A stretch of DNA of 20,889 bases, taken from Verrucomicrobiota bacterium. Its GTDB lineage: Bacteria > Verrucomicrobiota > Verrucomicrobiia > Chthoniobacterales > UBA10450. A program made the translations under genes and the position numbers. The notes below the pieces were generated by a model. It was not told the origin of the DNA. It made no database searches and worked only from the letters and a program-made list of their open reading frames with translations. The DNA lies in contig QHOQ01000207.1 of NCBI GenBank assembly GCA_003219355.1, forward strand, positions 1 through 20,889. The letters run 5' to 3'. Shown here piece after piece: positions 1-8,747 of this stretch (positions within the stretch are counted from its first letter, which is position 1; each line of letters begins with the position of its first letter).

Positions 1-1965
1 GTCTTGCGTCGAGTCCTCCGCCGCGCAGTCCGCTATGGGCGCACCCTCGGATTTCACAAACCGTTCTTTTTCAAACTTGTCGATGTGGTGGCCAAGACGA
101 TGGGTGACGTGTTTCCAGAAGTGCGCACGAAGCAGAGGGCGATCAGTGAAACAATTCGCAGAGAAGAAGAAGCGTTTAATAAGACACTCGACCGCGGGAT
201 CAAGCTTTTCGATAACGCGTTGCTCGCAAACGCATTGACTGCTGCTGCGCGTCGTGAAGGCTTGGAAATCGCTGGACATTCGAAGGCCTATTGGGGCGAT
301 AGGCCTGCCGAAGTGGAGATGGCGGACATGAAGTTTTTTCGTGCTGGGAAACACATTGCGACGCTTTCTTTCGAGCAGCTACGTGATGGCGCATGGCGAA
401 CGGTACTAAGGGATCAACCGATGATCTCTGGTGAAGACATATTCAGGCTGTATGACACTTACGGTTTCCCTGTGGACCTAACAGAACTAATGGCTCGCGA
501 GCGCGGGCTCACCGTCGATGTTGCTGGGTTCGAAAAATTGATGGAGCAGCAGCGCGAGCGGGCGCGTAAGGCGCAGAAGAAAGAAAAGATCAGCGTTGAA
601 GAGGAAAGTTTAAAAGTCGCGCCGACGAAGTTTCTCGGATACGATTTTTTGGAGGCGGAAGCGGTTGTCGAAACTGTGCTGCCGGGAAACAAGGCGTGGG
701 AGCTAAACGTCGTCCTCGATCAAACGCCTTGTTATGCCGAGACGGGCGGACAAGTCGGAGACCGCGGCCTGCTGCACGTTCCGGGGCATGACCGGACGGA
801 AGTCGGTCAGTTGCACGTGATCGATACGCAAAAGCGTTGGGACGTTTTCATTCATCGCGCCGCACTCGCAGAAGGGCGTGCTCCTGAACTAGGCGAGGCG
901 GTTCGCATTTCGGTTGATGCTGATCGGCGCCATGCGATCGAACGGCATCACACAGTTACGCATCTTCTGCATTGGGCATTGCACGAGATTGTTTCGCGCG
1001 ATGCGGCGCAAAAGGGGAGCTATGTCGGACCGGACAAGCTGACGTTTGATTTTTCAAGCGCAGCTTTGACGAAGCAGGAAGTGCGCGATGTAGAAAGATT
1101 GGTGAACCAAAAAATCGCTGAGAACGCGCCAGTTTCCTGGACAGAAGTTCCTTACGCTGAGGCAAAAAAACGCTCCGACATTCAGCAATTTTTTGGCGAG
1201 AAATACGGCGATACTGTCCGCGTTTTGCAAATCGGTGGCGAACCGAAAGCGCTCAATGGGTATTCCATGGAACTTTGCGGCGGTACGCACGTGCGTGCGA
1301 CGAGTGAGATCGGTCCATTCCGAATCGTAAAGGAAGAAGCGATCGCGGCGGGAATCCGGCGTATTGAAGCGGTCGCGGGCGATGCAGCGCGTGCTTGGGC
1401 GATACAGGAGGCTGCACGTCAACAGGAGAAATTTGAAGCGCTCGCGCGAAAGAAATCGGATGTTGCCCCCTTGCCTGCGTTTTCCAAAGAAGCTGAGACC
1501 GCCGAAATGCTAGAACAGATTGATGCTCGCGCCGCGCATCTCGAAAAAATAGATGCCAACGTTCATGAGTGGGAAAAGAAACAAGCGAAAGCGAGTGAGG
1601 CGCAATTGCAAAGTCGCGCCGCTACAATCGCGAACGAACTCGCGGCATCGCATGCAGGAAAAGATTCGTGCGTGTCCGACGTTCCAAATGCCGACAGCAA
1701 ATTACTGGGCGCTGTGGCGGACGCCCTCAAGACAAAATTCAATGGACCCATCGTCCTTGCGGGAGCGGTGAACGGCCGCGTCGCTTTGATAGCCGTGGTT
1801 CCAAAAAAGCTGACGTCGAAATTTCAGGCGAACGAGATTATTCAGAAAATTGCGTCAATTGTCGGTGGGAAGGGCGGTGGCCGTCCAGAGAGCGCTCAAG
1901 GCGGCGGCCCTGACGTTGGCAAAATTGAAGAGGCGCTTGCGGAAGCGCGAAAATTGCTTGGTTAG
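1..1965 (+). CDS. alaS: Alanyl-tRNA synthetase, 5'-truncated by window edge
   Basis: Attaches alanine to tRNA-Ala in the cytoplasm and clears mischarged tRNA. The reading frame is open to base 1, so the catalytic N-terminus lies outside; about 654 residues of a normally ~875-residue protein are visible. Seen in order: the end of the tRNA-recognition region with the family-typical LYDTYGFPVDLT; the editing domain with an HxxxH zinc motif (His317, His321) and CGGTH (Cys426, His430); and a C-terminal DHHA1-like domain with the glycine-rich GGKGGGRPE. Between the helix ending in LDRG and the SGEDIFRLYDTYGF segment there are about 77 residues where E. coli AlaRS has about 17, an insertion of roughly 60. 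The TAG stop is at 1963-1965. The next gene faces it from the minus strand. The identity is very secure; the role of the insertion is unknown. Confidence 0.97.
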   Translation, partial: VLRRVLRRAVRYGRTLGFHKPFFFKLVDVVAKTMGDVFPEVRTKQRAISETIRREEEAFNKTLDRGIKLFDNALLANALTAAARREGLEIAGHSKAYWGDRPAEVEMADMKFFRAGKHIATLSFEQLRDGAWRTVLRDQPMISGEDIFRLYDTYGFPVDLTELMARERGLTVDVAGFEKLMEQQRERARKAQKKEKISVEEESLKVAPTKFLGYDFLEAEAVVETVLPGNKAWELNVVLDQTPCYAETGGQVGDRGLLHVPGHDRTEVGQLHVIDTQKRWDVFIHRAALAEGRAPELGEAVRISVDADRRHAIERHHTVTHLLHWALHEIVSRDAAQKGSYVGPDKLTFDFSSAALTKQEVRDVERLVNQKIAENAPVSWTEVPYAEAKKRSDIQQFFGEKYGDTVRVLQIGGEPKALNGYSMELCGGTHVRATSEIGPFRIVKEEAIAAGIRRIEAVAGDAARAWAIQEAARQQEKFEALARKKSDVAPLPAFSKEAETAEMLEQIDARAAHLEKIDANVHEWEKKQAKASEAQLQSRAATIANELAASHAGKDSCVSDVPNADSKLLGAVADALKTKFNGPIVLAGAVNGRVALIAVVPKKLTSKFQANEIIQKIASIVGGKGGGRPESAQGGGPDVGKIEEALAEARKLLG

Positions 1966-2043
1966 GACCAGACCGTGTTGCTCATGGCGCGCTCACACTC
2001 GGCGTACGAGCGTGCTTCGCGAGGAGCTTGGCATTCTTCCCGC

Positions 2044-2232
2044 TTACCGCAGTCGAATGGCGTCAGGCGAAATGTTAGGCAATGATCCGGCTGCGATCTT
2101 TTTTGCATCGCTACCGTCGAGATTAGCGATCCAGACATTGTCGCCGCGCTCGAAAGCGACTTTTCGCCGTGCTCCAAACGCGGGCGCAGTAATGGCCAGA
2201 AGCAAAGAAATGCAAATTGCGAGTCGTCTCAT
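2044..2232 (-). pseudogene. Truncated duplicate of the TolB-like propeller gene
   Basis: A 62-residue ORF with an ATG at 2230-2232 and TAA at 2044-2046. It begins with a signal peptide (MRRLAICISLLLAITAPAFG) and continues with ARRKVAFERGDNVWIANLDG and then ISPD. This tracks residues 1-56 or so of the complete propeller gene just upstream on the same strand (ERRIAFERSDAIYVANLDG, then ISPDGTR). After ISPD the frame soon stops, and neither the remaining 78 bases to the alaS stop nor the other frames resemble propeller repeats. Only one propeller strand set is left, so no fold is expected. It lies 20 bases after the complete copy's stop. Most likely a decayed tandem duplicate; a short secreted peptide is possible but less likely. 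Confidence 0.75.
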
Positions 2233-2252
2233 ACGCTGGCAATTCCTGCTCG

Positions 2253-3146
2253 TCACGGTGCGCTCACCGTGGGAAAGCGCGCGTTTTTGATCAGGAGTTT
2301 CAAATCCTTGCCGTTGGTCGACATCCGATAGATCGAGTCTTCTTTCTCGCCCGGCGATCGACTGAGAAAGAGGATGTTGTCGTTATCGATCCAACAACCG
2401 TCCCAGCCGAAAAGTTTTCCGGGAGTGAGTCTGACGGAGTGCTGCGAGTCGAGGTCGAACGACCATAAGGCGGGGAGGGGGCCGTCCCAATCTTTGCGGT
2501 GGGATTCCTCGCTCATATCGATGCCAAGAAGCAGACGCTTCCCATTTGGTGAGACATCGATTCGACCATCGCCGCTCATGTCACCATTTGGAATAATTTT
2601 GCCGATCTTCCATTGCCCTTGGACAGCACCATCGAGTCCAAGCCGGTAAATGTTCGTCATATCCTGACAAAAAACCGATTGACCATCGCGCGCCCAAATC
2701 GGCGAATAACGGGTGACCTCGTTCGGATCGCCTTTTTTTAGAATACGAAAGTCGGTTCCATCTGCATTGATGAGCCCGAGGTCCCAAACCTCACTTTGAC
2801 GCAGCGTAAAGAGGATGCGCTTTCCGTCCGGGGACCACGTCGCATAATAGCTATTAACGCTTGGGACGTCCTTGAAAACTGTGGTCTTGCCAGTGGCGGC
2901 ATCAGTGACGGCGATGTGGCGGATATAAGTCGTGTCGCTCGTTTTTTCCACGGTGTTAAATACGACGCGTGTACCGTCGGGCGAAATCGCAGGAAAAATT
3001 CCATCAGCAACTTTTTTTTCTGCTTTGCCATCAAGATTAGCGACGTAAATGGCGTCGCTGCGCTCGAAAGCGATGCGACGTTCCCCGGCGAATGCTGCGA
3101 CGGTGGAAATGACCAAGACCAAAGCAAGAGCGATTATTTTTTTCAT
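2253..3146 (-). CDS. Secreted TolB-like (PD40/WD40-like) beta-propeller protein
   Basis: A 297-residue protein with a clear signal peptide (MKKIIALALVLVISTVAAFAG), so probably periplasmic or exported. The mature part contains repeated PD40 units: AISPDGTRVVF, ATWSPDGKRILF, PIWARDGQSVF and DVSPNGKRLLL, each followed by short sheet-like segments with phrases such as LINADGTD and RMSTNGKDL. These units build TolB-type propellers, which usually bind proteins or glycans. TolB itself also has an N-terminal domain and Pal-binding context, neither of which is seen here, so this is not called tolB. The ATG overlaps the stop of the upstream DUF3667 gene by 4 bases (ATGA, 3143-3146), implying translational coupling. 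A truncated copy follows 20 bases downstream. The ligand cannot be told from sequence. Confidence 0.85.
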   Translation of the reverse strand: MKKIIALALVLVISTVAAFAGERRIAFERSDAIYVANLDGKAEKKVADGIFPAISPDGTRVVFNTVEKTSDTTYIRHIAVTDAATGKTTVFKDVPSVNSYYATWSPDGKRILFTLRQSEVWDLGLINADGTDFRILKKGDPNEVTRYSPIWARDGQSVFCQDMTNIYRLGLDGAVQGQWKIGKIIPNGDMSGDGRIDVSPNGKRLLLGIDMSEESHRKDWDGPLPALWSFDLDSQHSVRLTPGKLFGWDGCWIDNDNILFLSRSPGEKEDSIYRMSTNGKDLKLLIKNARFPTVSAP

Positions 3147-4294
3147 GGTGTTGCAAGTGTAATGAAGAAGGTCGCAGCCAGCGCGAGCGAAAGGACTATC
3201 AGATAAATAAATCCGCCGACGAGAAATTTAAACACAGTCATAAACCAACCCTGTCGGTAAACGCGACGGATCGAGAGAAAAATTTGCACCGCAAAGATCG
3301 TCCAGAGAAGTCCGACAATCCATCCCGCCAGAACGCCCGGAACTGTCCGGTTCAATCCCAAGGTGGCGAGCACGATCAACATGATCGCTAGATAAGCGAA
3401 CGTGTGAATGTGGAGAGCGTAGACAAGATGATCGATGTAAAAAACGCGTTTGCGCAGATAAAGAATTTTAAGGACAAAGGCGAACAGGGGGATGCAACAG
3501 AGCACCATGTAAGGGAGATTGTTGGTCATGGTGATAAGGAACAACTGAAGGTTCGTTCCGCGCTCGCCAAGCTTTTCTTTAGCGTGGCCTTCAATCCACT
3601 TTTCGAATCGGTTGGGAGGCGATGCAGAATCGGTGCTATCAAGCTCCAGCAACGGGCGATCGGGCTTCTTTGCTTCAGGCCTTTTGTCCGGGACGTCTTC
3701 CATCTTCGGAGCTTCGGCGGGCGTTTCCTTGCGCTTGATAGCCTGTTCGATCTTATCCGCAGTTTCCGGAGGCAGAATCTTCAAGGCCTTTTCTACATTG
3801 GCGCGCTGTTGTGGCGTTAGATTCTTCTTTTCGAGATCGGTCTCGATCTCGGCACGCGCTTGAGGTGTCAGTTTTTTTGGATCCAGGTGGGCTGATTTCA
3901 CCCAGTAGGTGACGGCGAAGAAAAACAAAATGCTGGCGAGCAAATAAAGCCGCGCCGGATGCACATAACGGACACGCTTGCCGCCGAGAAATTCGTTCGT
4001 TAGCCGCCACGGCCTCGAGATGAGCAGCCCGAGCGTGGCGAGAAATTTCGAGTCCCAATTCAGAAACGAATCAAGAACATCGACAATCACATGTCGAAAG
4101 GAGCGCCGGTAATCGATTGCCGGTTGACCGCACTGCGCGCACCAATGCCCGCGCAATTGTGCGCCGCAATTTTCGCAGTGAGTCAGCGGTGGGCGTTCTC
4201 GATTTCTCCGACAAAAGAAACGCTTTCGCCCCGGTTCTTCGACGGACGAGGTCGCGGCGTCGCCCAGGATAGACTTGGTCGTTTCGTCCGACAT
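3143..4294 (-). CDS. DUF3667-type zinc-ribbon membrane protein
   Basis: A 383-residue protein of unknown function. A zinc ribbon near the N-terminus has four cysteines in two CxxC pairs (Cys40/Cys43 and Cys52/Cys55, around GAQLRGHW). It is followed by the family-like stretch FRHVIVDVLDSFLNWDSKF. A first membrane segment lies around YLLASILFFFAVTYWV. A long charged region rich in Lys, Glu and Pro (roughly residues 130-230) precedes three further hydrophobic segments (around MVLCCIPLFAFVLKILYL, FAYLAIMLIVLATLGL and VGLLWTIFAVQIFL) and a final one near the C-terminus. This layout matches DUF3667. The zinc ribbon is probably cytoplasmic and the charged part lies between membrane segments. It is the first gene of a pair with the secreted propeller protein (ATGA overlap). 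A GAGGGA sits directly before the ATG. Confidence 0.8.
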   Translation of the reverse strand: MSDETTKSILGDAATSSVEEPGRKRFFCRRNRERPPLTHCENCGAQLRGHWCAQCGQPAIDYRRSFRHVIVDVLDSFLNWDSKFLATLGLLISRPWRLTNEFLGGKRVRYVHPARLYLLASILFFFAVTYWVKSAHLDPKKLTPQARAEIETDLEKKNLTPQQRANVEKALKILPPETADKIEQAIKRKETPAEAPKMEDVPDKRPEAKKPDRPLLELDSTDSASPPNRFEKWIEGHAKEKLGERGTNLQLFLITMTNNLPYMVLCCIPLFAFVLKILYLRKRVFYIDHLVYALHIHTFAYLAIMLIVLATLGLNRTVPGVLAGWIVGLLWTIFAVQIFLSIRRVYRQGWFMTVFKFLVGGFIYLIVLSLALAATFFITLATP

Positions 4295-4463
4295 TCCCTC
4301 GCCAGACTACGAAGATGCGCTCAGAACGTCTATTTAGAATGTTTTCCGTGCGTCGGTCGCATGAATCAGAAATCGAGGCCAAAACTTGGGATTGACCGCG
4401 TGCCCAGCGTGATGTCACGATGCGCACCCAATCGCGATGGAATCGGCCTAACCAGTAAACCGA

Positions 4464-6077
4464 GTGGCGTCTCAACTCCTAAGAACCAAAAGCCCGGAGC
4501 ATTTGATGGCGGAGGCGGCCGCGCCTGAGCGCCAGCTGAAGCGCGCACTCGGGCCGTTCGCTCTTACCTGCATCGGCATCGGCGCCATCATCGGCACTGG
4601 AATTTTTGCTCTGGCGGGAACGGCGGCGGCTGGCGAGCAGGCGCACGCCATCGGCTCCATTTGGAAAACGCCGGTCCTGAATTTCTTTCAGTCGTGGATA
4701 ACACATGCGCCCTTGGTGTTTGGTCGGCCGGGTGCTGGCCCGGCTGTTATGCTTTCGTTTGTAGTGGCCGCGATCGCGTGCGGATTCGCGGCCCTTTGCT
4801 ACGCCGAGCTTGCCTCAATGATTCCAGTGTCAGGCTCTGCTTACACCTATTCCTATGCGACACTCGGTGAGATCGTCGCGTGGATCATTGGTTGGGATCT
4901 CATTCTTGAATACGCGGTCGGGAACATGGCGGTTGCAGTCGGTTGGTCGGGCTATTTCGTAAGATTGTGCGGCAGCCTCTTTGGCCTGAAATTTCCGGTC
5001 TGGCTGGTAAATGATTACCGGACTGCTAGCGGTATAGTCGCGACCGGCGGCGACGCACTCACAAATTATTCTTCCACGACGCTGCCAGTCATTGCCGGGC
5101 AGCCGATTGCCGTGAATCTCCCGGCGCTTCTCATCGTCGCAGCGGTGACCGCACTCTTGATTTACGGAATTCGTGAGAGCGCGCGGACCAATACGACCAT
5201 CGTCATCATCAAGGTCGCAGTCGTTGTTTTCGTGATTGCATTCGGCGCCTTCATGGTTCAACCAAACAATTGGCATCCGTTTTTGCCAAGCGGCTTTGGG
5301 GGCGTTATGAGTGGCGCCGCGATCGTCTTCTTTGCCTTTATCGGATTCGATGCCGTGTCGACTACGGCCGAAGAAGCAAGAAATCCTCAGCGGGACATGC
5401 CGATTGGAATCATTGCAAGCCTCATCATCTGCACCGTGCTCTATGTGTTGATGGCGGCAGTGATTACCGGGATGCGGATATATACAACGTACCTTGGGGA
5501 TCCGGCTGCGGTCGCGACCGCGTTCGCCGGTCATCGGTTGGCGCAAGGACTTATCAGTGCCGGCGCGCTTGCTGGAATTACTTCCGTCCTGCTGGTTTTC
5601 CAACTCGGTCAACCCCGCATCTTCATGGCGATGGCGCGCGACGGTTTGCTGTGGCCGTATTTTGCGAAAATTCACCCGCGGTTCCGCACACCGTACATCA
5701 CGACGATTTGGACAGGCATCATCGTTGGTGGCGTCGCGATGTTGACCGACATCGGCTCGCTCGCCGATCTCACGAACATCGGAACGCTTTTCGCCTTTGT
5801 CCTCGTTTGCCTCGGGGTGATTATTTTAAGGCGCAAAGATGCCAACCGTCGGCGCCCATTCCGTGTGCCTTTGGTTCCGTTGTTCCCGGTTCTCGGCGTA
5901 ATTTTTTGCTTCGTGCTGATGCTGAGTCTGCCAATCGAAACATGGATACGCTTCTTTGTATGGCTCGCGATCGGCCTTTGTATTTATTTCCTCTACGGAA
6001 TACGACACAGTAAATTGCGCCACGGCATCGACGTTGGTCCATCCGAAGATATTCCGCCACCATTCATTAAGACGTAA
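4464..6077 (+). CDS. APC-family amino acid permease
   Basis: A 537-residue inner-membrane transporter with about 12-14 hydrophobic segments. The first membrane helix carries the APC hallmark GIGAIIGTGIFALAG. Further family features are the segment ending GSAYTYSYATLGE in helix 3 and FFAFIGFDAVSTTAEEARNP in helix 6, which place it near the cationic amino acid transporter (CAT/YfnA-like) branch. I chose the GTG at 4464 because the residues it adds (QLLRTKSPEHLM) match the conserved cytoplasmic N-terminus of that branch; an ATG at 4506 would remove them. No clear Shine-Dalgarno site is seen. It diverges from the DUF3667 gene across 169 bases with no gene and converges on the S9 peptidase. The substrate is likely an amino acid; which one cannot be said. 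Confidence 0.93.
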   Translation: MASQLLRTKSPEHLMAEAAAPERQLKRALGPFALTCIGIGAIIGTGIFALAGTAAAGEQAHAIGSIWKTPVLNFFQSWITHAPLVFGRPGAGPAVMLSFVVAAIACGFAALCYAELASMIPVSGSAYTYSYATLGEIVAWIIGWDLILEYAVGNMAVAVGWSGYFVRLCGSLFGLKFPVWLVNDYRTASGIVATGGDALTNYSSTTLPVIAGQPIAVNLPALLIVAAVTALLIYGIRESARTNTTIVIIKVAVVVFVIAFGAFMVQPNNWHPFLPSGFGGVMSGAAIVFFAFIGFDAVSTTAEEARNPQRDMPIGIIASLIICTVLYVLMAAVITGMRIYTTYLGDPAAVATAFAGHRLAQGLISAGALAGITSVLLVFQLGQPRIFMAMARDGLLWPYFAKIHPRFRTPYITTIWTGIIVGGVAMLTDIGSLADLTNIGTLFAFVLVCLGVIILRRKDANRRRPFRVPLVPLFPVLGVIFCFVLMLSLPIETWIRFFVWLAIGLCIYFLYGIRHSKLRHGIDVGPSEDIPPPFIKT

Positions 6078-6125
6078 AAAATGCCTGGCTCTGTTCGCCG
6101 GATTCCTCGTGCGGAGAGGGGATAT

Positions 6126-8009
6126 TCAGCTCTTTTGCTTTAGATGCTTTGCGAGGAAAGCTTCCGTCGCTTCGTAAAATGCAAACCGGTTCTCCTCGTT
6201 GCTAAAACCGTGGCCTTCATTGTCTTTGACCATGTATTCGACATCGACCCCGCGTTTGCGAAGGCTTTGCACGATTTGATCTGATTCCGCTTTGTTGACG
6301 CGAGGATCCTGCGCGCCTTGGGCAACAAAAAGCGGCGTCTTGATTTTGTCGTCCGCGTTCAATGCCGGTGACATCGCCGTAAACAAATCTTTGTCCTTCT
6401 CGGGATCGCCAACCATCTCGTGCATCTGGTCAAGAAACGGTTTCCAATAGGGTGGAATCGTTTTCATGAACGTAAACAAATTCGAGATGCCCACATAATC
6501 GACTGCAGCCGCGTAGAGATTGGGCGTGTAGGTGACTCCGGCTAGCGTGGCGTAACCGCCATAACTCCCGCCGTAAATCGCGACGCGCTTAGGATCGGCA
6601 ATGCCTTGTTTGATCAGCCACTGGACACCGTCAGTGAGATCATCTTGCATCGTTTTGCCCCATTGCTTGAACGATGCCTCCCAGAATTTTCGGCCGTAGC
6701 CCGTGGACCCCCGAAAATTTGCTTGCAGCACAGCGTATCCGCGGTTCGCGAGAAACTGCACTTCCGGATCGTAACCCCACTCGTCACGCGCCCACGGGCC
6801 GCCATGCGGAATCATCACTGTGGGAAGATTCTTCGGGTCGCGCCCGAGCGGAAGCGTGAGGTAACCGTGGATGATCAAGCCGTCGCGGCTCTTGTATTCT
6901 ATTGGCTTCATCGGCGCGAGTTGATCTTCCTTCAGCCAGGGTGCCACATCGACAAGCTTGGTCAGCTCCTTCGTTTTCGCGTCGAAAAGATAACGCGAGC
7001 CGGGCGTCCGATCGCTCGTGGCTGCGACGACGAACTTGTCCTCCTCGTGATCGTTGCCGACTAGATCGATTTGATAGCCAGGAAGCTTCTGCTCGATCGT
7101 TGAGTACATTTTCTCAGTTTGCGGATCGAGATATTTCCGCTCCTCGCGCCAGGTCGTGTATTCCGCGTAAGTCAAGACCTTCCGCTTCTTAGAAAACGCA
7201 AGGCTATCGACGTCCACCTCCGGATTTTCATAAATCGTCCCCGTTTCCCTGGCTGTCGCCGGGTCGATCTTTACAATCGCAACCTTGTCCCGACCGCTGT
7301 TTGAGGTGGCATAGATTTCCTTGTTGTCGAAGGTGTAAAACTCCGGCGTCAAGCGTTCGCGGAAATTTGTGCTTAAGACTTTCTTGAATGGCGCCTTTTC
7401 GTCCGGCCGTGTAAGCAGCGCCGCGTTGACGCCATCGGATTCCGTCGCCGCGAGAATTCGGCCTTTGTGATCGGTCACCCAATGATCCACGTGTCCAGGG
7501 TTTTTCGCGATCATCTTCATTTTGCCGGTTGCCACGTTTAGTCGATAAGCGTCAAAAACCTCGGCATCTCGCTTGTTCATCATCATGACGATTTCGTTCT
7601 CGGAAATATCTTCGAGATCGTCGACGAGCTCCGCGCGCACCTTTGGAAATGGGGTCAGGTCTTTCACTTCACCGCTTTTCAAATCGATGCGAAACAGATG
7701 AAAATTCTCGTCGCCCTTGTTATCCTGCGCGTAAACAACGAACTGGTTTCCTTTCCAAAAATACTCGCGAATATCGCGCTGCTTGTCAGACGTAATCCGC
7801 TTGGCCTCGCCGCCTGCGGTGGGTCGAACGAAAATGTTCATGCGCGTTTCCCATGGCGCGAGATAGGAGAGCGTTTTTCCATCGGGCGAAAGCAGATAAC
7901 TGCTGCTTAGCGGATTTTTGAAAAAGTCGCGGAGCGGAATTGTTGGTGGCGGCTCGCCAGCGGCTATCAGTCCGGGTATAAGAAGAGCAAAGACCGCGAG
8001 ACATCGCAT
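6126..8009 (-). CDS. Secreted S9-family (prolyl oligopeptidase-type) serine peptidase
   Basis: A 627-residue peptidase. The N-terminal half holds propeller-like repeats (LLSPDGKTLSYLAPW and similar); the C-terminal half is an alpha/beta hydrolase. The catalytic triad is visible: Ser482 in YGGSYGGYA, Asp568 in GAQDPRV and His600 in NEGHGFSNEEN. S9 enzymes of this dipeptidyl aminopeptidase/acylaminoacyl-peptidase type cut short peptides after the propeller restricts access. I chose the ATG at 8007-8009 because it gives a clean signal peptide (MRCLAVFALLIPGLIAAGEP). The frame stays open to an ATG at 8070-8072, which would add 21 residues and hide the signal. No Shine-Dalgarno site is clear at either. 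Export to the periplasm is likely. A strong hairpin lies just upstream at 8081-8126. Confidence 0.93.
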   Translation of the reverse strand: MRCLAVFALLIPGLIAAGEPPPTIPLRDFFKNPLSSSYLLSPDGKTLSYLAPWETRMNIFVRPTAGGEAKRITSDKQRDIREYFWKGNQFVVYAQDNKGDENFHLFRIDLKSGEVKDLTPFPKVRAELVDDLEDISENEIVMMMNKRDAEVFDAYRLNVATGKMKMIAKNPGHVDHWVTDHKGRILAATESDGVNAALLTRPDEKAPFKKVLSTNFRERLTPEFYTFDNKEIYATSNSGRDKVAIVKIDPATARETGTIYENPEVDVDSLAFSKKRKVLTYAEYTTWREERKYLDPQTEKMYSTIEQKLPGYQIDLVGNDHEEDKFVVAATSDRTPGSRYLFDAKTKELTKLVDVAPWLKEDQLAPMKPIEYKSRDGLIIHGYLTLPLGRDPKNLPTVMIPHGGPWARDEWGYDPEVQFLANRGYAVLQANFRGSTGYGRKFWEASFKQWGKTMQDDLTDGVQWLIKQGIADPKRVAIYGGSYGGYATLAGVTYTPNLYAAAVDYVGISNLFTFMKTIPPYWKPFLDQMHEMVGDPEKDKDLFTAMSPALNADDKIKTPLFVAQGAQDPRVNKAESDQIVQSLRKRGVDVEYMVKDNEGHGFSNEENRFAFYEATEAFLAKHLKQKS

Positions 8010-8080
8010 GCCCGCACGTTGGTGAAGGGCCGAGATGAAGTCAACACGCCCCAGCGAGTTGATACATCGCATTTGCTGGC

Positions 8081-8126
8081 GGCTGGTTAACCCGGAAAAG
8101 CCGAGACAGTTTCCGGGTTTCCAGCC
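8081..8126. repeat. Strong 16-bp-stem hairpin upstream of the S9 peptidase gene
   Basis: GGCTGG (8081-8086) pairs with CCAGCC (8121-8126), and AACCCGGAAA (8089-8098) pairs perfectly with TTTCCGGGTT (8110-8119). Only a 2x1 internal loop and an 11-base end loop interrupt it. It sits after the DUF5069 stop and before the S9 peptidase start, both leftward. No T-run follows in either direction, so it is not a standard intrinsic terminator. It may be an mRNA-stabilising or attenuating leader structure, or a dispersed palindromic repeat. Confidence 0.7.
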
Positions 8127-8150
8127 AAACGCGAAGCCCTTAAATATTAG

Positions 8151-8603
8151 TCACGCTGCTTTTGCGTGGGACGCTTCGTCATCTACTTCCAACCACTCGA
8201 ACAAGGTCGTTTTCGCCGGATCAAGGCCGAGCGGCTTTACCTGTTCGGCAAACCAATCGCGTCGTTCCGGATCATCGTGAGGCCGGGTCGCTATGACCTC
8301 GTCACCCCAGCGCTTGATTTCTTCCTGTGTTTTCTTTTCGCCATTTCGGTTTAGCCATTCAACCATTTCTTGATCGCTCGCGCCCTGCTCGATCTGCGCC
8401 TTGAAATCGTCGCCTTTCACGCCTTTGAAACCAAAGAGCATGTTATCCACCGGACAATCGAAATGATATTCCCAGATATTGCCGGCCACGAGTGCGCGGC
8501 ATTTGTCGATTGTGCGTCCAAGAATCGCGTAGCCACCGACCCTAATGCGCGGACTACGCGGCGCTTCCCTCGTCAGATCTTTGCCAGTCACTTTTTTGTT
8601 CAT
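8151..8603 (-). CDS. DUF5069 domain protein
   Basis: A 150-residue soluble protein of unknown function. It starts MNKKVTGKDLTREAPRSPR and continues with GGYAILGRTIDKCRA and EYHFDCPVDNMLFGFKG, the signature pattern of the DUF5069 family, which I recall mainly from Verrucomicrobia and related soil bacteria. The second half (QEMVEWLNRNGEKKTQEEI, then a WGDEV stretch) is predicted helical. There is no signal peptide or membrane segment. The ATG at 8601-8603 follows a short open minus-strand stretch whose TGA ends only 3 bases upstream (8607-8609). The S9 peptidase gene is 141 bases downstream on the same strand. No catalytic motif stands out, so no reaction is proposed. Confidence 0.85.
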   Translation of the reverse strand: MNKKVTGKDLTREAPRSPRIRVGGYAILGRTIDKCRALVAGNIWEYHFDCPVDNMLFGFKGVKGDDFKAQIEQGASDQEMVEWLNRNGEKKTQEEIKRWGDEVIATRPHDDPERRDWFAEQVKPLGLDPAKTTLFEWLEVDDEASHAKAA

Positions 8604-8747
8604 ATTTCATGAATCGCCCAGGCCGAACGGATCGGTCGTAACTGCAAGCAAATTCAGAAAACGCGAAATGATTCCGTCATGCACACCCGTTGTGGCAGAA
8701 ACAAAGATAGGCTTAGGCTCGACGGTTAGCGCTTTGATCGACGCTCT

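Noticed and set aside
4830..5675. Long 281-codon minus-strand ORF inside the permease gene
   Set aside because: It is antisense to the conserved permease frame, and its sequence is charged and Cys/His-rich without domains, as expected for a shadow frame.
5270..6013. 247-codon plus-strand ORF inside the permease gene
   Set aside because: It overlaps the clear membrane-protein frame and reads as an Arg/His-rich shadow without recognisable motifs.
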